IMG/VR virus record: IMGVR_UViG_3300036828_000342
Span: 1-41,570 of that record
DNA: 41,570 nucleotides
Strand: one strand, 5' to 3'
Origin: a virus
The notes under the pieces were generated by a model. It was not told the DNA's origin. It did not search any database and worked only from the letters and a program-made list of their open reading frames with translations. Position 1 is the stretch's first letter, and every line of letters starts with the position of its first letter. Below are positions 1-5,892 of the stretch, in pieces. A program made the position numbers and the translations under genes.

Positions 1-147
1 AGCGGCATGTACTTGGCGCTTACCTTGTGGAACGAGCCAACGATACCGCGCTTGAAGATCGACCAAAAGCCTTCAATCGTTTGCGTGTGGACCGCGCCGA
101 CAACATATTGATGTTTGGCATGGTCAACAGTCGCATGCGGATACTTC
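1..147. repeat. 147-bp direct terminal repeat (left copy)
   Basis: Bases 1-147 match 41424-41570 with a single difference: T at 21 against G at 41444, a silent change in the transposase frame. The match runs exactly to the last base of the window. This is what a circular contig with overlapping ends looks like, or a contig that stops in two copies of the same transposase gene. The mismatch favours two slightly different copies, or variants in a population, over a pure k-mer overlap. Confidence 0.95.
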
Positions 148-165
148 TTATGTGGATCACCAAAG
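1..165 (-). pseudogene. C-terminal fragment of IS1595/ISXO2-type transposase (left window edge)
   Basis: Read on the minus strand, bases 165 to 1 encode the end part of a DDE transposase of the IS1595 (ISXO2-like) family. The recognisable signature is GAVHTQTIEGFWSIFKRG, followed by VGSFHKVSAKYMPLY; the E of TIEGFW is the usual catalytic glutamate. A TAG stop lies in frame just upstream (about base 178), so the N-terminal two thirds, with the first two catalytic Asp residues, are absent here. The reading frame leaves the window at base 1 and is matched by the copy at 41345-41570. The Sak4-like gene begins only a few bases away in the opposite direction. Most likely a truncated element remnant or a contig end inside a repeated element. 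Confidence 0.7.
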
Positions 166-172
166 GTGTCTG

Positions 173-1180
173 ATGGCTACTACCGCACGCAAATTCGAAG
201 TCAAGCCAGCCATTCGCGAATCGGTGCCGCTGCTGGTCGGTTTGATGGGCCCGAGCGGATCCGGCAAGACCTTTTCGGCCTTGCGCCTTGCAACCGGCAT
301 CCAGCAAATCAGCGGCGGCGATATCTATGGCATCGACACCGAGGCCCGCCGCATGCTGCATTACGCCGACCAATTCAGGTTCAAGCATCTGGAATTCAAC
401 GCGCCGTTCGGCTCGCTGGATTATCTCGCCGCGATCGACCACTGTATCAGGGACGGCGCCAAGGTCATCATCATCGACAGCATGACGCACGAGCACACCG
501 GCCCCGGCGGCTATCTGCAGACCCAGGACGCCGAGGTCGATCGCATGGCCGGCAATGATCTGGCCAAGCGCGAGCGCGTCAAGATGGCGGGATGGATCAA
601 GCCGTCGGCGCTGCGCCAGCGCATGATATCAGGTCTCCTGCAGATGAATGCCAATTTCATTTTCTGTTTCCGCGCCAAGGAAAAGACCAAACCGAAAACC
701 GGCGGCGGCATTGTCGAGATGGGCTTCATGCCGGTGGCCGGCGAGGAACTATTGTTCGAGATGACTGTCAACTGCCTGCTGCCGCCCAAGTCGAACGGTG
801 TACCGCAATGGCGCAGTGACCAGATCGGCGAGCGCATGATGATGAAGTTGCCGACGCAGTTCACTGACACTTTTGCCGACAGCAAGTCGCTTGATGAAAA
901 TACCGGCGTTGCCCTGGCTCAATGGGCCAAAGGCGGCACGGCCGCTCCGTCCGAATTGCGCCCCCAGCCCCAGGACGGAGCGGCTGACATTCTGATGGAG
1001 ATCGAGGCCGACCTTGATCAATCGGCAAAATTCGGCACCGCGGCGCTTGAAGAAGCATGGACCAGCCTGCACAAGAAACATCGTCAGGCGTTCGCCGGCA
1101 AACTGGCTGGCCTCAAGGACATCGCAGCAAACGCCGACAAATCCGCAGCTTTGGCAGCAGCGCAGGAGATAGGAACGTGA
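173..1180 (+). CDS. Sak4-like phage recombination ATPase (RecA-fold, AAA_24 type)
   Basis: A 335-residue P-loop ATPase of the phage nucleotide-binding type. Walker A is GPSGSGKT (residues 26-33) and Walker B is KVIIIDS (97-103). The fold and length fit the Sak4 group, single-strand-annealing or RecA-like helpers that act with a phage exonuclease in DNA recombination. Start chosen at ATG 173 because AAAGG lies about 7 bases upstream. The C-terminal third is Ala/Gln/Lys-rich and poorly conserved in kind. If the contig is circular, the PD-(D/E)XK exonuclease at 39516-40517 is the upstream partner, separated only by inserted DNA. It ends in a GTGA overlap with the next gene. The family call rests on motifs and context. 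Confidence 0.75.
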   Translation: MATTARKFEVKPAIRESVPLLVGLMGPSGSGKTFSALRLATGIQQISGGDIYGIDTEARRMLHYADQFRFKHLEFNAPFGSLDYLAAIDHCIRDGAKVIIIDSMTHEHTGPGGYLQTQDAEVDRMAGNDLAKRERVKMAGWIKPSALRQRMISGLLQMNANFIFCFRAKEKTKPKTGGGIVEMGFMPVAGEELLFEMTVNCLLPPKSNGVPQWRSDQIGERMMMKLPTQFTDTFADSKSLDENTGVALAQWAKGGTAAPSELRPQPQDGAADILMEIEADLDQSAKFGTAALEEAWTSLHKKHRQAFAGKLAGLKDIAANADKSAALAAAQEIGT

Positions 1181-1395
1181 AGCGAACTTGTGGAACGTGT
1201 AATGCTTTCGATCCCGTACTGGGCGGGAATGGCAACATCCGCAAGGGATCATGCCGCGCATCAAGTCCCGGCGTGATGCAGGGTATGTCACAGGCGTCCG
1301 TTGTATCCGGCCAGATGGTGCCAGTAATCCAGGGCGTCTGGCCGCCGACAAATTCCGAGCAATGGTGCCGGATGTGGGAAAAAAACGATGAATGA
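1177..1395 (+). CDS. Small four-cysteine protein, probable zinc-binding
   Basis: A 72-residue protein starting at GTG 1177, whose start overlaps the stop of the ATPase gene (GTGA). It begins KRTCGTC and has further cysteines at GSC and in QWCRMWE near the end, a C-x2-C...C...C layout that suggests a zinc knuckle. Short proteins of this pattern (CGxC, then SPxVM, then WCxxWE) are familiar in rhizobial phages and genomes, without known function. It sits downstream of the recombination ATPase in a chain of overlapping genes, so it may be a recombination or replication accessory; that is inference. Its last 22 bases form the first half of the 39-bp repeat found again at 1833. Confidence 0.65.
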   Translation: MKRTCGTCNAFDPVLGGNGNIRKGSCRASSPGVMQGMSQASVVSGQMVPVIQGVWPPTNSEQWCRMWEKNDE

Positions 1396-1412
1396 TCAAA
1401 TCCAACACGCCA
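1374..1412 (+). repeat. 39-bp perfect direct repeat, copy 1
   Basis: Bases 1374-1412 are identical to 1833-1871, 459 bp apart. The repeat spans the end of one gene and the first eight codons of the next (reading MNDQIQHA). The preceding genes end in different frames within it: one reads WEKNDE, the other VGKKR. This looks like the footprint of a cassette insertion or unequal duplication at a gene junction. Confidence 0.95.
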
Positions 1413-1474
1413 TGAAGTTGGAAACGATGGCCGAGGATTCCCTGACTTCTGCATTGGGTGAGGTTGAGAAATGA
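1388..1474 (+). CDS. 28-residue ORF with duplicated head
   Basis: A small reading frame, ATG 1388 to TGA 1474, overlapping its upstream neighbour and joined by ATGA to its downstream neighbour. It starts MNDQIQHA, identical to the 59-residue protein at 1847, then runs MKLETMAEDSLTSALGEVEK, a short acidic helix. It may be a real micro-protein or only the relic of a gene head duplicated by the 39-bp repeat. No family is recognised. Confidence 0.35.
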   Translation: MNDQIQHAMKLETMAEDSLTSALGEVEK

Positions 1475-1740
1475 AAGCCACGGACCAACAGATTGCGAGC
1501 GCGTGCCTGTCATATCGTCACGACTACGGCCTTCTTTCTGAGGGCGAGCGTGCAGATGTTCGCAATGAAGCGCGGGGATGGCTGGTCGCGTGGCTCAAGG
1601 AAGGCATCGGGTGTGATCGAGACGAAGTGATAGAGCGCTGCGCCGCCATCGTCGATCAATGTAACCGCGAAGGGCCGTACAACGCCATCGCAGCGGCCCC
1701 GCGCATCCGTGCCTTAAAGAGCGCAGAGGGAAAGCCATGA
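1471..1740 (+). CDS. Hypothetical protein, 89 aa
   Basis: An 89-residue protein starting at ATG 1471 in an ATGA overlap with the preceding micro-ORF. It is charged and mostly helical, with the stretch SACLSYRHDYGLLSEGERADVR followed by a WLVAWLKEG segment and a cysteine-containing second helix. It has no membrane segment or signal peptide and I do not recognise the family. It lies between the two copies of the 39-bp repeat, so recombination between them would delete it together with the next gene. That makes it a likely cassette-type accessory gene of the early region. Confidence 0.6.
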   Translation: MKATDQQIASACLSYRHDYGLLSEGERADVRNEARGWLVAWLKEGIGCDRDEVIERCAAIVDQCNREGPYNAIAAAPRIRALKSAEGKP

Positions 1741-1850
1741 GATACCAAGTCGAAGTCCTGATCCGTAACTTAGAGACTGGCGCGGTTAGCATCAGCCAGC
1801 GCACAGTCACCCTAGAACGCGAGAAATCATCCGTGGGAAAAAAACGATGA
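1737..1850 (+). CDS. Hypothetical small protein, 37 aa
   Basis: ATG 1737 overlaps the previous stop (ATGA) and the gene ends in an ATGA overlap with the next start at 1847. The product begins MRYQVEVLIRNLETGAVS and ends SSVGKKR, resembling one beta-hairpin plus a basic tail. Coupled starts on both sides are the main reason to call it a gene. No family is recognised. Its last codons are supplied by copy 2 of the 39-bp repeat. Confidence 0.45.
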   Translation: MRYQVEVLIRNLETGAVSISQRTVTLEREKSSVGKKR

Positions 1851-1871
1851 ATGATCAAATCCAACACGCCA
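1833..1871 (+). repeat. 39-bp perfect direct repeat, copy 2
   Basis: Second copy of the repeat at 1374-1412, identical over 39 bases. Here it joins the end of the 37-residue ORF to the head of the 59-residue ORF. Confidence 0.95.
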
Positions 1872-2026
1872 GCGGCGCGCAGATATCCGCGGCCATCAAA
1901 ACGGCGCTGAAGCAAATCGAGATTCGCCGCCTGTCGGTCGAACTAGCCGCAAAATTTCAGACCGATGATCCGGTCGGGCTGGCAAGGAAAATTCACGCAT
2001 TCATTGGGGAAGAAAATGCCGCTTGA
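1847..2026 (+). CDS. Hypothetical protein, 59 aa
   Basis: ATG 1847 to TGA 2026, in an ATGA overlap with the preceding ORF and overlapping the next start at 2016. The product starts MNDQIQHASGAQISAAI and continues as two amphipathic helices, ending ARKIHAFIGEENAA. It reads like a complete small helical protein, so the 28-residue ORF at 1388 is probably the shortened duplicate of this gene head. Function unknown. Confidence 0.55.
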   Translation: MNDQIQHASGAQISAAIKTALKQIEIRRLSVELAAKFQTDDPVGLARKIHAFIGEENAA

Positions 2027-2201
2027 AGATTCCTATGACTGGTATTGCCGTTATTACAAAAACGCCTACGGTCGCGACTACCCGGTTTCGCGCGTAACCT
2101 GGGCCGACTGGTGCAAGTCGGACAACCATCCTCATCTGGGCAAACAGGACACCGACATCACGACCGAACAGCGCGACGGCTGGACATATCAGACAGACTA
2201 A
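2016..2201 (+). CDS. Hypothetical protein, 61 aa, Trp/Tyr-rich
   Basis: Starts at ATG 2016 behind GGGGAAG, inside the end of the previous gene. The product is rich in Trp and Tyr (SYDWYCRYYKNAYGRDYP, later TWADWCKSDNH) and ends GWTYQTD. There are only two cysteines and no membrane segment. I do not recognise a family. The position in the coupled early chain supports expression. Confidence 0.6.
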   Translation: MPLEDSYDWYCRYYKNAYGRDYPVSRVTWADWCKSDNHPHLGKQDTDITTEQRDGWTYQTD

Positions 2202-2211
2202 TGGGGGATCA

Positions 2212-2304
2212 GTGAAAGTGGATAAGGCAACCAACCGATATTGCGCTCATGGCGTGACGCAAGATTGCCCGGCCTGTCAAGGGGTATTTTCATGCACGTT
2301 TTGA
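2212..2304 (+). CDS. 30-residue Cys-rich micro-protein
   Basis: GTG 2212 lies 4 bases after GGGGGATC, a plausible ribosome site. The product (ATNRYCAHGVTQDCPACQGV and a last CTF) has four cysteines and a histidine in a C-x7-C-x2-C-x5-C spacing, suggesting a tiny zinc knuckle. It overlaps the start of the methyltransferase-like gene by 13 bases. Function unknown. Confidence 0.45.
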   Translation: MKVDKATNRYCAHGVTQDCPACQGVFSCTF

Positions 2305-3245
2305 TAGGTTGTGAGCAATTTGGCCATATGCGGCAGGCTTTCCGGCGCCGGGGTCATGCTGCCTGGTCGTGCGACCTCAAACCGACCCGTGACGGAAGCC
2401 AATTCCACATTCAGGCCGACGTGCGTCGGCATCTAGAGCGGGCTCCAGACGGCCAGAAATGGGATCTAGCGATCTTCCATCCCGACTGTACCTACTTCAC
2501 CAATTCCGCAGCATGGGCCTTCAAGGATGGTCCCTACCATCAGAAGGTCAAGCCGGGGACATTAGTTGGCGCAGCCAGGCGCGAACGGCGCGAGATTGAC
2601 GCTGCATTCGTCCGAGAACTGCGTGACTGTCCGATCCCTCGCAAGGCGATCGAGAACCCGATCGGCTATTTGAGCACTGTTCTCGGAACAGACTACCAGA
2701 TCATCCAGCCGCATCAGTTCGGCGACGACGCCAGCAAGGCGACATGCCTTTGGCTCTATGGACTGCCTCGGCTAGTTCCGACGAAACATATCGCGCCCCG
2801 CATAGTGAACGGGCGCCCGCGCTGGGCCAATCAGACTGACGGCGGACAGAACAAACTAACGCCCTCCGATGATCGCGCGATGTTGCGCGCCGCCACCTAT
2901 CCCGGAATCGCTGATGCTTGTGCCGACCAGTGGACCAATATTTTCGTCACCTATCTGGTGCGGTGCCACGTTATGGATGGCGCTTACGAGCGGCTGCCGC
3001 GCGATCTACGACAAATGCGAACCCGCCGAGAAGGATTTTTCCAGTTCCGGCAAACTCGCCAAGTCCATCGGAGAACGCAAGTGACAACAAAATATGAACT
3101 GGTCGGGCGAGATGGAAAAATATTTGGCCCCTACGATTCGATCCTTGAGGCCAACCGCACCGCGAAAGAGAAGTGGCCCGACCAGAACCAGGACGAGGAT
3201 CATATCGGCGATGGCTGGGATATCCAGATCGCCGGCCTGCGGTAG
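2292..3245 (+). CDS. DNA methyltransferase-like protein with unusual C-terminal read-through
   Basis: Starts at ATG 2292. Residues 1-220 match a phage family distantly related to cytosine methyltransferases: MHVLIGCEQFGHMRQAFRRR (a SAM-site-like start), WDLAIFHPDCTYFTNSAAW, KAIENPIGYLST, then CLWLYGLP and a TYPGIADACADQW ending. The PDC of HPDC resembles a PC-type catalytic motif. Related proteins usually stop just after the QW motif. Here the frame stays open for about 95 more residues. The next 46 look like out-of-frame sequence (CHVMDGAYERLPRDLRQ and so on), and the last 54 (from GTG 3081) look like a separate small domain. A lost stop, frameshift or fusion is likely. Modification activity is inferred. 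Confidence 0.65.
   Translation: MHVLIGCEQFGHMRQAFRRRGHAAWSCDLKPTRDGSQFHIQADVRRHLERAPDGQKWDLAIFHPDCTYFTNSAAWAFKDGPYHQKVKPGTLVGAARRERREIDAAFVRELRDCPIPRKAIENPIGYLSTVLGTDYQIIQPHQFGDDASKATCLWLYGLPRLVPTKHIAPRIVNGRPRWANQTDGGQNKLTPSDDRAMLRAATYPGIADACADQWTNIFVTYLVRCHVMDGAYERLPRDLRQMRTRREGFFQFRQTRQVHRRTQVTTKYELVGRDGKIFGPYDSILEANRTAKEKWPDQNQDEDHIGDGWDIQIAGLR
2977..3084 (+). CDS. Possible small gene overlapping the methyltransferase tail, 35 aa
   Basis: In another frame inside the methyltransferase read-through, ATG 2977 to TGA 3084 encodes MALTSGCRAIYDKCEPAEKD and on to SIGERK. It ends in a GTGA overlap with GTG 3081, the start of the 54-residue domain that begins MTTKYELVGRDGKIFGPYDS. The coupling and the sensible composition suggest this is the real reading of 2977-3084. 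There is no clear ribosome site. Confidence 0.35.
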   Translation: MALTSGCRAIYDKCEPAEKDFSSSGKLAKSIGERK

Positions 3246-3282
3246 CGGTGTCTTAAAGCACATTCAAAACAGGAGAGAGAAG

Positions 3283-4020
3283 ATGGATACGACTATGCCG
3301 GCCCTCGCGCCGACGATCCTAGACGATGCCGCCGACTTCACCGTTGTGGCGACAAACCCCGCTGCGATGCAGACCGCTCAGCATTCGTTGATCTTGTGGG
3401 CAGCGCGCAAAATTCACGCGATTAAGGGCGACCTTATCACGGCCCAGGAACAACTCGACCTCGCCAAGAAGAACAAGTGGAACACGTCGGCCTGGAGCCG
3501 CGAGGTCGGCAAGCACGAGCGGCGAGCCGAATTTTACCGCAAGATTAAGATGGCGCTAGAGGCTGGATACTACATTGTGCCGCCTTTCCCGATCGACATC
3601 TTCGCGATCAGAACGGCCAAGGCAACGCCCAAGGCGATGCACAGTCGGCTTCGAGACAATCACGATCAGTCGGCGCAAATTCTGCCCGCTGGCGAGGGGC
3701 GCTATGTCGATTCCAAGCCTCACTGCGACAGCTATACCGATCAAATCCGTCAGAAGGATGGATCGGTCAACCAGGTCACGACCTATTACGCTGATCGATT
3801 TTCGGACGTGGATTTTCCCTTCAAGCTCGCTCGATCAGAAATTCGAGAAGCTACCGACAAGGCTTTGAGTCTGAAGGTGTTCGATCAGGTCGGCGTCCTG
3901 CCTCGTGTCCGAGCACCTGATCCCGTAGTCTGCGGCCAAATTCTGATCCCTGACCAACGATACGGCGAGAAAGCCGTGACGTTCTTCGTCGCTTGGTGGC
4001 TCGATACCAAGACGCTTTAA
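3283..4020 (+). CDS. Conserved phage protein of unknown function, 245 aa
   Basis: Starts at ATG 3283 behind AGGAGAGAG. The N-terminal half is helical, with a HSLILWAARKIHAIKGDL segment. The centre carries the pattern GYYIVPPFPIDIFAIRT, a core seen in uncharacterised proteins of rhizobial phages. The C-terminal half is mixed alpha/beta and ends FFVAWWLDTKTL. There is no membrane segment and no known catalytic motif. It lies among early genes between the methyltransferase-like and ASCH genes, suggesting a role in DNA metabolism or host takeover; that is inference only. Confidence 0.6.
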   Translation: MDTTMPALAPTILDDAADFTVVATNPAAMQTAQHSLILWAARKIHAIKGDLITAQEQLDLAKKNKWNTSAWSREVGKHERRAEFYRKIKMALEAGYYIVPPFPIDIFAIRTAKATPKAMHSRLRDNHDQSAQILPAGEGRYVDSKPHCDSYTDQIRQKDGSVNQVTTYYADRFSDVDFPFKLARSEIREATDKALSLKVFDQVGVLPRVRAPDPVVCGQILIPDQRYGEKAVTFFVAWWLDTKTL

Positions 4021-4048
4021 CGCGCGTCGTTTAAGAAAGGGTTGAACC

Positions 4049-4573
4049 ATGGGTGATCTTCTGCGGCTTGCCTTATCCGTGCGCCAGCCATGGGCCTGGG
4101 CGATCATCTATGCTGGCAAGGACATCGAGAACCGGAGCTGGCAGGCCGTCAACCACGGCCTTCGGCAGCGCGGCCGAATAGCCATCCACGCGGCCAAAGG
4201 CATGTCTCGGGAAGAGTACGAGGATGCCAGTGAAACTATCAACGCGATCTTGGCGGCAGCGCCGGATTCGGGGATACGATGCCCCGAGGCAAAGGATCTG
4301 TTGCGCGGCGGGATAATCGGCAGTGCGGATGTTGTCGATGTGGTGACGGAAAGTGATAGCGATTGGTTCTTTGGCCCGCGCGGGCTGGTGCTGCGCCGAC
4401 CCGAGCCATGCGACTTTGTGCCATCCGTTGGTGCGCTCGGCTATTTCGCTTGGGCGCCGGCCGATCAATCTATCGTTCCGGAGCCGGCAAAGTGGATGTT
4501 GCCGAAAGCACCAAAGGAAGCTCGCGCCGAAACTGACGCGCCAGCATCCGCTCAACAAGCCTTTCGTTTTTAG
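4049..4573 (+). CDS. ASCH-domain protein
   Basis: A 174-residue protein starting at ATG 4049. The ASCH signature is at the N terminus: LALSVRQPWAWAIIYAGKDI followed by ENRSW, then RGRIAIHAAKG and a GGIIGSADVVDVV strand. ASCH domains (PUA-like fold) bind RNA and are common in phage early regions; some are nucleases or translation modulators. The PUA-like core covers roughly residues 5-140, ending FGPRGLVLRRPEPCDFV and ALGYFAW. The Ala/Pro-rich tail looks disordered. It follows the 245-residue gene with a short gap and precedes two small unknown genes. RNA binding is a family property, not shown here. Confidence 0.8.
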   Translation: MGDLLRLALSVRQPWAWAIIYAGKDIENRSWQAVNHGLRQRGRIAIHAAKGMSREEYEDASETINAILAAAPDSGIRCPEAKDLLRGGIIGSADVVDVVTESDSDWFFGPRGLVLRRPEPCDFVPSVGALGYFAWAPADQSIVPEPAKWMLPKAPKEARAETDAPASAQQAFRF

Positions 4574-4585
4574 ACAGGTAAGGCG

Positions 4586-4840
4586 ATGAACGACAAAGCA
4601 AGCTTGCGTATGGAGCGGATTGAAAAGCTTCTCTACGAATTGCGTTATGAGGTTGAGCGCGGCCTCATGGAACGCGAGATCGACGAGGAAATTGGCTTTC
4701 GGTTCTATTTTCCGTTCAGTCAAAAGATTCCAGATGGGGTAGTTTTTTGTGAGTTTCGCACGCGACCAATGCCGCGATATGTGGCACTCGACGCCTGTGA
4801 GCCCAAGCTAAAACTCGTCAAGTCAGATATTCATTCATAG
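4586..4840 (+). CDS. Hypothetical protein, 84 aa
   Basis: Starts at ATG 4586 behind AGGTAAGGCG. The first half is a charged helix with coiled-coil character (RMERIEKLLYELRYEVERGL, then MEREIDEEIG). The second half contains beta strands (FRFYFPFSQKIPDGVVFCEF) and RPMPRYVALDACE. No family recognised. It is the second-last gene of the rightward early chain before the convergence terminator. Confidence 0.6.
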   Translation: MNDKASLRMERIEKLLYELRYEVERGLMEREIDEEIGFRFYFPFSQKIPDGVVFCEFRTRPMPRYVALDACEPKLKLVKSDIHS

Positions 4841-4851
4841 GTAGATAAAGC

Positions 4852-5100
4852 ATGTATGACATTCTTGGAGAAATCATTCGGCGCAACCCTCTTCGCTCGC
4901 AGCGCGAAGCCTGCCAAGTCGCAGCACGCCGTTCGATAGCGGCCTTTGGCCCCGCTAAGACTAACGAGGCGATCCTGAGCGCGTGCCTGGAGCTTACTGA
5001 AGGGCTATTCGGGAACGCCTATTCGGGCGGCTCTACGGACGAGCGGGAGAGAATGCTTTCCATGATGGACGAGGAATACCGCAAAGCGATTGGGCGCTGA
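4852..5100 (+). CDS. Hypothetical protein, 82 aa, last gene of the rightward chain
   Basis: Starts at ATG 4852 shortly after the previous stop. A fully helical, soluble 82-residue protein (RRNPLRSQREACQVAARRSI, then ACLELTEGLFG) ending MMDEEYRKAIGR. No motif recognised. Downstream come only tRNA-like fragments and a strong hairpin, so this is the end of the rightward transcription unit. Confidence 0.55.
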   Translation: MYDILGEIIRRNPLRSQREACQVAARRSIAAFGPAKTNEAILSACLELTEGLFGNAYSGGSTDERERMLSMMDEEYRKAIGR

Positions 5101-5185
5101 TGGCGCATTAAGGAATATCATGACCTTGATCGAAAAATCGACCCGCGATTCGAAAAGCTATGGCCCTCACTATAGGCCCTCGCAG

Positions 5186-5231
5186 CGGTGTTAGCGCACC
5201 CGCAGGGGTTCGAATCCCCTCGTCTCCGCCA
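5186..5231 (+). tRNA. 3' half of a tRNA-Ser-like gene (partial)
   Basis: Bases 5204-5220 form a perfect T-arm (AGGGG TTCGAAT CCCCT), followed by a 7-base acceptor strand CGTCTCC (5221-5227), discriminator G and encoded CCA (5229-5231). Upstream, GCGGTG and CACCCGC can pair as the long variable arm of a type II tRNA. G73 plus a long variable arm points to serine. The matching 5' half (starting GGAGACG) does not lie upstream on this strand, so the gene is incomplete. Such 3' fragments are typical of phage attachment sites. Confidence 0.65.
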
Positions 5232-5232
5232 A

Positions 5233-5282
5233 GCCCTCACCAGATTAGGAATCTGGCACTTTAACCGCTCAGTCACGTCTCC
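5233..5282 (-). tRNA. 5' half of a tRNA-Ser-like gene, inverted (partial)
   Basis: On the minus strand from 5282, GGAGACG forms the 5' acceptor strand, then a D-arm (ACT, loop GAGCGGTTAA, AGT), then an anticodon arm CCAGA TTCCTAA TCTGG (5256-5240), with U33 and A37 in place. The anticodon would read CCU. The acceptor is a perfect 7/7 complement of the 3' half at 5221-5227, so both halves come from one tRNA type, but they lie on opposite strands. No 3' half follows on this strand. Confidence 0.6.
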
Positions 5283-5289
5283 TATCCAA

Positions 5290-5314
5290 GCCGGACCCGA
5301 GAATCGGGTCCGGC
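5290..5314. terminator. Bidirectional hairpin terminator
   Basis: A perfect 11-bp GC-rich stem (GCCGGACCCGA / TCGGGTCCGGC) with a 3-base GAA loop. It lies between the last rightward gene (ends 5100) and the last leftward gene (ends 5400), and GACGGGTTT follows on the plus strand. The U-run is weak, but the position between converging operons makes termination in both directions likely. Confidence 0.75.
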
Positions 5315-5399
5315 GACGGGTTTACTATATCTGCCTAATACCGCAGACACGAAAGCTTTCCGAAACGGTGAGGAACGGTAAGCTTGTCTTTGTAAGCAA

Positions 5400-5888
5400 T
5401 CAGAGCGGGATCGGATAGATCGCACTCAGCATCAGCATCAAGTCGCGCGGGTCCACCAGATGCCACGGCGCGGCCACGGGCCAGCGGAATACGCAATCCT
5501 TGTGCCGCAATCCAAGACCGACCTTGGCCGAACAGATCGCATGGAATTTCAGATGTAGATGCATCAGGTTTGACGGCATCACGAACCCGGCAATGGCCTG
5601 CCAATCGTAGGGTTCACCAATCGACGATTCCATGTATTCGTAAAACGCATCTGTCTGCTCTTGTTCCACCGGAAGATGCCAGAAAAATTCCGCTGCAAAC
5701 GTACCGGCATCATAGCCAGGTTCCCGCGCCAGCATCCCGCCGGATGCATGTTGGCCGAGATACTTCCCCGCTGGCGTAACGCACTCGACATGGCTTGGCG
5801 TGATCGGCATCGCGACGGCCTCGCGCCATTCGATGGCCAACGATTCCCACTGCTCCCCCTGCACAAACCGCAAAATAATTTCGGCCAT
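5400..5888 (-). CDS. Permuted papain-like (NlpC/P60-superfamily) hydrolase candidate
   Basis: A 162-residue protein and the last gene of the leftward chain. The order of motifs fits permuted papain-like enzymes: a histidine in TPSHVECVTPAGKYLG near the N terminus, a middle SSIGEPYDWQAIAGF, and a later cysteine in FHAICSAKVGLGL that would be the nucleophile. Similar phage genes lie at the end of lysis or tail modules and may cleave peptidoglycan peptides or lipids. It follows the outer-membrane protein gene by 4 bases and has no signal peptide. The fold is a motif-based call; the substrate is unknown. Confidence 0.55.
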   Translation of the reverse strand: MAEIILRFVQGEQWESLAIEWREAVAMPITPSHVECVTPAGKYLGQHASGGMLAREPGYDAGTFAAEFFWHLPVEQEQTDAFYEYMESSIGEPYDWQAIAGFVMPSNLMHLHLKFHAICSAKVGLGLRHKDCVFRWPVAAPWHLVDPRDLMLMLSAIYPIPL

Positions 5889-5892
5889 CAGT

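Larger units (their letters stand above)
5101..5399. other. Convergent intergenic region with tRNA-like halves and terminator
   Basis: No gene is supported in this roughly 300-base gap between the rightward early chain and the leftward late chain. It holds a tRNA 3' half (plus strand), a complementary tRNA 5' half (minus strand) and a strong hairpin, each listed separately. A tRNA remnant at the only convergence point is where an attachment site would be expected, but no integrase gene was found. Confidence 0.7.

Noticed and set aside
5163-5177. CTCACTATAGG, like the core of T7/T3 RNA polymerase promoters (TCACTATAGGCC also at 15985).
   Set aside because: The upstream part of the promoter consensus is missing, the second copy is inside a coding region, and no phage RNA polymerase gene is present.
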